From contig JBLIRR010000068.1 in the NCBI GenBank assembly GCA_049472395.1, positions 1 through 20,550 of the forward strand: a DNA stretch of 20,550 nt, read 5' to 3'. The stretch comes from JBLIRR01 sp049472395. GTDB taxonomy: Bacteria; SZUA-182; DTGQ01; JBLIRR01. The position numbers and the translations under genes were made by a program. Positions 16,027 to 20,550 of the stretch are shown here, in pieces (the stretch's first letter is position 1; the number at the start of each line of letters is the position of its first letter). The notes beneath the pieces are model-generated. The model had not been told where the DNA came from and searched no databases. It saw only the letters and a list, made by a program, of their open reading frames with translations.

Positions 16027-17075
16027 TTACCAGCTAAGATTCCCAGAAATGGAGTGGTTTCGATAGCAAAGTCATGTAAAATCATTTCACCGGTAACATT
16101 GCTAACTGTAAGTTGAGCCCACCCATAATAATCTAGATTATTTTTTACTATTTTAAGTGGTAAATATTTTTTTTCTACTCCTGCCCAAGTTCCCCTCCAT
16201 TTTTCCTCCCATCCATCAGTGATTGACCACCCGATAATTGCTAAATATCCAGAGTAGTTTGACCATTGAATGGAATCATCGATTATATCCATTTCACTGA
16301 ATACTGGCAACCCTGCTTCGTCTGGAAGAAAACTATGCTCGTGCAAAGTATACACATCAAGTTTAATAGCTTTGTTTGTTTGTGGAGTATTACCTGTACC
16401 AGGGTATGAATATGAAAATATAAAATCTGCTTCACCATCATTATCTAAATCTAAAGAATATGATTGACATCGGTCGATCGATACATAAGTATCAAGATGT
16501 ACAGAACATTTTGCATTTTCATTAGTGCCAAAATATGCTTCTTCATAATCGGTCTGGTTATTTATTACTTCAAGTCTCTTCGTAGTTCTATCACTAAACC
16601 CTCCCAGGACTGAACTGTAGATAGTTGTAAATTCGATGTAATTATAATTAATAATAGAATCTATATTATCAGAAGTAGCATTAGCCGTCGGGATATTGAT
16701 TTCGTCATTTCTGATAATGTCAATAGCATCTTCCCAAGATATGGATAATTCGGATTGCTGCTGTAATTGTCCAAACTGCACAGAATTATCTAAGTTTACC
16801 CACTGATTGGATTTTGCAGTAATTGGCAACACTTGCTGATATAGTGTAATATTACCATAATAATTATCAAATGGCTGCAAAAAACCACGCCAGTCTTTAT
16901 CAAAAGAATCCGGTTGAAATAAATTAATATGGTTTACAAAAGGATTTGAATTAGAAGGAAAATCAATCCAGGCCTCTACTTGAGTTGTATGGAATAATAA
17001 AAATATAATCAATAAAACCAGAATAATCAATAAATTATATCTTTGTATTTTGTTGTATATAACACTATAAATCAT
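15924..17075 (-). CDS. Secreted protein with a DxDxDG motif, probably frameshifted near its C-terminus
   Basis: The protein has 383 residues. Residues 1-35 form a Sec signal peptide or N-terminal anchor (basic start YNKIQRYN, then LLIILVLLIIFLLFH, ending VEA). The mature part contains LDLDNDGEADF, a calcium-binding-type DxDxDG motif as found in VCBS/FG-GAP-like repeats. It ends with a conserved secreted-protein tail: KYLPLKIV, YYGWAQLTVSN, a beta strand and TTPFLGILAG. The last 28 residues (NKHKEGNYLLLILKNIW onward) look like out-of-frame reading, because the other frame gives a PrcB-like domain. The natural end is probably near 'ILAG', or the gene was once a fusion. AAGGGAA lies 9 bases before ATG 17075. 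The protein is likely exported or surface-bound; its partner and substrate are unknown. It is first in a row of three minus-strand secreted genes when read from the left. Confidence 0.72.
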   Translation of the reverse strand: MIYSVIYNKIQRYNLLIILVLLIIFLLFHTTQVEAWIDFPSNSNPFVNHINLFQPDSFDKDWRGFLQPFDNYYGNITLYQQVLPITAKSNQWVNLDNSVQFGQLQQQSELSISWEDAIDIIRNDEINIPTANATSDNIDSIINYNYIEFTTIYSSVLGGFSDRTTKRLEVINNQTDYEEAYFGTNENAKCSVHLDTYVSIDRCQSYSLDLDNDGEADFIFSYSYPGTGNTPQTNKAIKLDVYTLHEHSFLPDEAGLPVFSEMDIIDDSIQWSNYSGYLAIIGWSITDGWEEKWRGTWAGVEKKYLPLKIVKNNLDYYGWAQLTVSNVTGEMILHDFAIETTPFLGILAGNKHKEGNYLLLILKNIWLLQSLWVNSAVVDTVLV

Positions 17076-17330
17076 AATTGAATTTCCCTTTTTCTAATAA
17101 AAATATAGAATATAATCTATTATATCAATATCATGTAATGTTAAAATAACATTTTTTAATAAATTTTCTAATTTTACTAACACTTATTTATTATACCATT
17201 ATTCATTTCCTGTCTGTTATAGAGATGATGAAGGGAAGTACCCCCCACCCCTAATCCCTCTCCTGCTGCTGTTGCCGCTTTTATCACAACATCCGGTAAT
17301 GAGCAAAGTGTAAAAAGAAAACTAAAAGGA

Positions 17331-18128
17331 TCACCATGGGCCTGGGGTAGATCTTACAACCGTACCGGGACTACTGGCAGGATGTTCATAGCGATAGCTA
17401 CCAAGCGGATCAATACTATTATAGAGACTTTGACCTAACCAACCAGGCGTACCGAATGTAGCTAATGTACTGACTGCATAACTATAACCTCCAGGTCCAC
17501 TAAAATTGCTGAGGGGACTTCCAAGGTAATTACCGTTATACCCGACATACCCAGTATTGTAGCTATTGCTATTGTAGCCTATTGAATAGTTAGCAGGATA
17601 GCTCTTATAGCCAAGCATAATCTTCGCATAATCAGCATAGTCAGTAACATAACTGTTAGGACCAACTTTATAGCCCTCATAGCCGATGGGAGCACCAAAA
17701 GGATAGCTGCTATAATCATTTATATAGCTGCGACCACTATTGGTAGTTGTGTAAGACGACCTTATACTTGCCAGTGGATTAGATAATGAAGATATATCGT
17801 AGACTATTCCTGTTACGTCCTGGTGTAATTGGCTCATAGAATAATTTTCAACAGGAATATTGGCATTTGAACCAGCATCCGGGATAGTTGTCAAATAGGG
17901 AGAAGGCATGTTCCAGATTTCTCCAACACTGCGTGAAGGTCTTGGATCTTCATCGGATTGAGACACATCTTCTGTATCATTATCAAGATTGATTTGGGAT
18001 TCCTCCCCATTCATCACAGCATAGTCTTCTAACACCTGAGCTGTTGTTTTATGCACTATACAAATAATACAAAATGTAAAACTGCATATTAGAATTGTCA
18101 CTAGCCTCATACAACTTTTGTAATTCAT
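17331..18128 (-). CDS. Secreted tyrosine/glycine/serine-rich protein
   Basis: The protein has 265 residues. The start MNYKSCMRLVTILICSFTFC, a hydrophobic core and TTAQ at about 28-31 form a clear signal peptide. An acidic stretch follows at about 45-62 (DNDTEDVSQSDEDPRPS). From about residue 120 the protein is low-complexity and rich in Tyr, Gly, Ser and Asn, with recurring 'Y-x-x-Y' and 'GY' units (GYEGYKVG, GYNSNSYNTGYVGYNGNY). This composition suggests an extracellular structural or matrix-like protein, but no domain is recognised. GGGAGGA lies 7 bases before ATG 18128, an excellent ribosome binding site, so the gene is probably expressed. The gaps to both neighbours (about 220-255 bases) suggest its own promoter. 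Confidence 0.75.
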   Translation of the reverse strand: MNYKSCMRLVTILICSFTFCIICIVHKTTAQVLEDYAVMNGEESQINLDNDTEDVSQSDEDPRPSRSVGEIWNMPSPYLTTIPDAGSNANIPVENYSMSQLHQDVTGIVYDISSLSNPLASIRSSYTTTNSGRSYINDYSSYPFGAPIGYEGYKVGPNSYVTDYADYAKIMLGYKSYPANYSIGYNSNSYNTGYVGYNGNYLGSPLSNFSGPGGYSYAVSTLATFGTPGWLGQSLYNSIDPLGSYRYEHPASSPGTVVRSTPGPW

Positions 18129-18346
18129 TTTATTTTCCTCCCAAATTAGTTCATAATATTTATCAATAACATATATATCATATGCGGTAATGGGATCTAC
18201 AAATTTTTATAAGGTGCTTTTTAACAATTTCCTTTACCCGCTTTAGCAGATAAGCTGTTTTCTGATGAATACCAATACTTATTGCTCTAATCCTTACTTA
18301 TTGTATTTGGTGCAGAGCGTTATTTAAAAATCTCTTCATTGTACTC

Positions 18347-19369
18347 TTAGAAATACCAATTTCCCCAAAAGTCTGCTCTGGGATGTACATATATATGACT
18401 ATTAGTAGTCGGATCGTAAGCCGTTGTTGGATCAGTCCAAATTAGAAAAGGACTATTATCTAATGGTGAAGAAGGAAGAAATGTTTGTGGTTGACTCTCT
18501 TGATTATCTTGCGTATGTTTCATATAAGTCTGTTGCTGATTTATATACCAATCCTTTATAGGGGAAGTTGTTTGTTGAGTTGTCTGGGAGTAGTTGAAGA
18601 AATTTGGAAAGGAAAATGAAGAAGAGGGGGTAAAAAGATTTGTATTCAAACTATTGGGCCAGATTTTAGTTGCAGTAAAAAATGCATCGGATGTGGGAAA
18701 ATAAGAATAAGAAGAAGTACGGTTGGAAGCATCCCATGAGGAAATTAGATCAGATAAAGATACAGTAAACCTATCTGGAATAGAATCTATGGTATCTGAA
18801 GAAATAAGGGGATCATTCGTGATGGTTTTTTGGATAAAATAATCATATCCCCCCTGATTATCTGCTATCTCCTGAATTCTGTTTTTTAATTCAGAGAGTT
18901 CTTGCGCGTTGCCACTATAATCAATTGCATAAAATTCTTCACTTTGATCACCTTCTTCAATAGTATATTTTCCCTGAACGCTTCCCAGGAGTTTAAGTTG
19001 AAAAGAATCTCTTGTTAAAAAAACGAGAACAGTTTCTCCTATTGAGAATTTTGCAAATACTTTTGATGTCCACACTCCAGGAGTATCTATCTTATCTGGT
19101 GTAAGGAACACTAAATTATCACCAACCGAAATCTGTTCGCCTTTAGAAAAGATATTTTCTTCAACCTCTAAGGTTATCTTTGTATGAATGTCATAGGGAT
19201 TAGTTATCAGTTCGGTCTCTATAACATCTCCTATTACAATTATATTGGATTCATTTACGAGTTCCTTGAGTTCATATTGATACATTGATGCATCGAGATA
19301 AGAAATAGAAAATAAAGAAAATAGAAAGATTATTAATGTTGATACAATTAACGATTTATTTTTATTCAT
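18347..19369 (-). CDS. Secreted protein with a beta-rich N-terminal domain and a Ser/Thr/Gln-rich tail
   Basis: The protein has 340 residues. The signal peptide covers about 1-27 (MNKNKSLIVSTLIIFLFSLF to YLDA). Residues about 28-150 form a domain of a type seen at the start of many secreted bacterial proteins: LKELVNESNIIVIGDV, then a 'TKITLEVEENIF' strand, a 'VWTSKVFAKFSIGETVLVFL' strand pair, and 'GSVQGKYTIEE'. From about 200 on it is low-complexity, rich in Ser, Thr, Asn, Gln, Phe and Tyr. The end (WTDPTTAYDPTTNSHIYVH) has a few aromatic residues and is not repetitive. There is no HExxH or other catalytic motif. GAGGGGG lies just before ATG 19369. It shares the 12-base leader motif TATTGATAAATA with the next secreted gene. 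The function is unknown. Confidence 0.75.
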   Translation of the reverse strand: MNKNKSLIVSTLIIFLFSLFSISYLDASMYQYELKELVNESNIIVIGDVIETELITNPYDIHTKITLEVEENIFSKGEQISVGDNLVFLTPDKIDTPGVWTSKVFAKFSIGETVLVFLTRDSFQLKLLGSVQGKYTIEEGDQSEEFYAIDYSGNAQELSELKNRIQEIADNQGGYDYFIQKTITNDPLISSDTIDSIPDRFTVSLSDLISSWDASNRTSSYSYFPTSDAFFTATKIWPNSLNTNLFTPSSSFSFPNFFNYSQTTQQTTSPIKDWYINQQQTYMKHTQDNQESQPQTFLPSSPLDNSPFLIWTDPTTAYDPTTNSHIYVHPRADFWGNWYF

Positions 19370-19823
19370 CTTGTTACCCCCTCTTAATTAATTATTATTT
19401 ATCAATATAGTAATATTATACAGTATTTACAGAAATTCATCACTTGCCAATTCACTCAGTGGAGAATTAAACTTCCTTTAAAAATTTATTACTACCTTAC
19501 CTCAATAGACGTAATAGATTCTGTTTTTCCCTCCAAAAAGATTAATTTTCCGAGTTATTTAAAAAAATTATAAACAATGTTGCAAAAAATAGTAAAGATT
19601 AGATAGTTAAAACGTTACAAATATGCCAATATTAGAATAAAGATCGATATAGATTGGATTATATCTTATAAAAAAACTCTCCTAAATAAGTTATTAAAAT
19701 TGTCCATGATATAATAGCCCAATAGATTTTTTATTTTCAGCAATATTTATGAAATTATATAAAATATTTACCAACCTAAAATAAGAAAGAGCCTTTGCTT
19801 TTATATTTAGCGATATTATGCAC
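19370..19823. other. Very AT-rich intergenic stretch
   Basis: These 454 bases separate the PrcB-like relic from the secreted gene at 18347-19369. There is no open frame of useful length, no hairpin with a T tract and no RNA gene. A TATAAT on the minus strand (19420-19415) could be the -10 box of the secreted gene at 19369, but no good -35 box is in place. Confidence 0.5.
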
Positions 19824-20246
19824 TCAATATATTATACACTCATCATCTACAATATTGGTTAGTGAAAGAAGGAATGGTCTTGAATTTCTTGCTGTTTTTA
19901 TGATGTGATTGGGTTGTGTTTCAGCTTCCGTTACAGCACAATGTGGGCCAGGGGAGATTTTTATTACTTTCACTATGACATTTTTCTCTGACTCCTCTAA
20001 GCCCTCTATTTCTATTGAATACCCCCCTGTAGACTCAGAATCAATCACAGCTACAACGATCTCTTTCTCAAAATCTATGTCAGGGACATTGGTAGGAGGA
20101 AACCTTTTGCTATTATGTTTAGACCAGAAATCCACTAATTCCATTAAGGTTTCTATTTTAAACAGTTGTGGTTCACCTAAAGGTATTTCATTATGATAGT
20201 CATATCCACTATTATTACCCTTTTCAACAGTCTCAAAATTTAAAAA
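19824..20246 (-). pseudogene. PrcB-like protein lacking its start and signal peptide
   Basis: The frame is open from 20246 (just after TAA at 20247-20249) to TGA at 19824. It reads NFETVEKGNNSGYDYHNEIP, then LMELVDFWSKHN, then IDFEKEIVVAV, TGGYSIEIEG, SPGPHCAVTEAETQPNHIIK and a short tail. This is the full PrcB C-terminal domain pattern (PF14343), including the N-terminal 'F..VEKG..SGY' that precedes the first in-frame ATG (20144). The ATG at 20144 therefore removes about 34 conserved residues and is unlikely to be the native start. No signal peptide remains upstream. In Treponema denticola PrcB is a lipoprotein of a surface protease complex; for this protein only export and protein-partner roles could be guessed. 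The gene is truncated at its 5' end or carries a frameshift at about 20247-20260. Confidence 0.6.
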
Positions 20247-20292
20247 TTATAGGGAAAGAATTTACTCCATAGAATTTTCGCAATCAGTAGAT

Positions 20293-20499
20293 ATGTATAA
20301 AATATGGGATGCATATATGGATAATCCTTATTGCCTTATTGCTGAGTTCATCTATAAAGCTGATTCTTATTCGAATGGAGTTACGGTTACGGTGAGTCCC
20401 CAGACAGCATCGGTTGCCGATCCTTTATATGGAAGAAATGTTGGGGCAAATGTCAATAGTCCTGGTGCAGGTGCAGCAATTCTCATTTTGAAAAATTAG
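20293..20499 (+). pseudogene. C-terminal fragment of an unidentified protein
   Basis: The plus-strand frame of 68 codons from ATG 20293 ends with KADSYSNGVTVTVSPQTASV, then a Gly/Asn/Ala-rich GRNVGANVNSPGAGAAILIL and KN-stop. It reads like the beta-rich C-terminus of a larger secreted or surface protein. The frame is open upstream to a TAG at 20197 but has no start codon or ribosome binding site there, and the upstream part overlaps the PrcB-like relic on the other strand. It is probably a 3' remnant, truncated where the PrcB-like gene is also truncated. A very small gene of its own is less likely. Confidence 0.35.
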
Positions 20500-20550
20500 C
20501 TAGGATTATTTTCATTTTCAGAGGTTAATAATTTATATTTTCATAAACAG

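Noticed and set aside
1..20550. CRISPR array, tRNA or rRNA genes
   Set aside because: No regularly spaced repeat series and no cloverleaf-like or rRNA-like sequence noticed on either strand.

Overview
This is a bacterial defence island joined to a decaying accessory region. Nearly all genes lie on the minus strand, and base composition is mostly AT-rich. The host looks like a Gram-negative or other diderm environmental bacterium: there are several secreted proteins with Sec-type signal peptides, including PrcB-type domains and a DxDxDG protein. I cannot name a genus; a Desulfobacterota- or Nitrospirota-like host is only a guess.

Left third (1-8755). This is the promoter-proximal part of a type 1 BREX phage-defence operon, transcribed right to left as brxA, brxB, brxC, pglX. 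A good sigma70-type promoter lies in front of brxA, and brxA and brxB overlap by 4 bases. pglX, the adenine methyltransferase, is split: its first 72 codons (3903 downwards) and the remaining 1101 residues (3676 to 371) are in different frames, and one missing base near 3685-3699 explains this. After pglX comes a partial small gene resembling an antitoxin or regulator, which runs off the left edge. pglZ and brxL are not in the window.

Middle (8756-13950). A 560-base stretch without a convincing gene is followed by a SIR2-family protein, a probable NAD-consuming defence effector. Next is a 424-residue orphan protein that is visibly richer in G+C than its surroundings, with a glycine-rich hydrophobic C-terminal segment. 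Upstream of it lie a 24-bp imperfect inverted repeat and the relic end of an IS21-like element. A short serine recombinase and a 158-residue orphan gene follow.

Right third (13951-20550). This part is rich in broken genes: a 235-codon orphan gene with one in-frame TAA, a relic of an IS200/IS605 TnpA transposase, a PrcB-like domain out of frame with the secreted gene before it, and a second PrcB-like gene without a start. Among them are three apparently intact secreted proteins, each with a signal peptide. An open frame without a start ends the window on the plus strand.

Reading as a whole: BREX plus a SIR2 effector form a defence neighbourhood that has gathered mobile elements and foreign genes. 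Much of the accessory content is eroding, and the BREX methyltransferase itself may be switched off or damaged, unless several of these breaks are sequencing errors.
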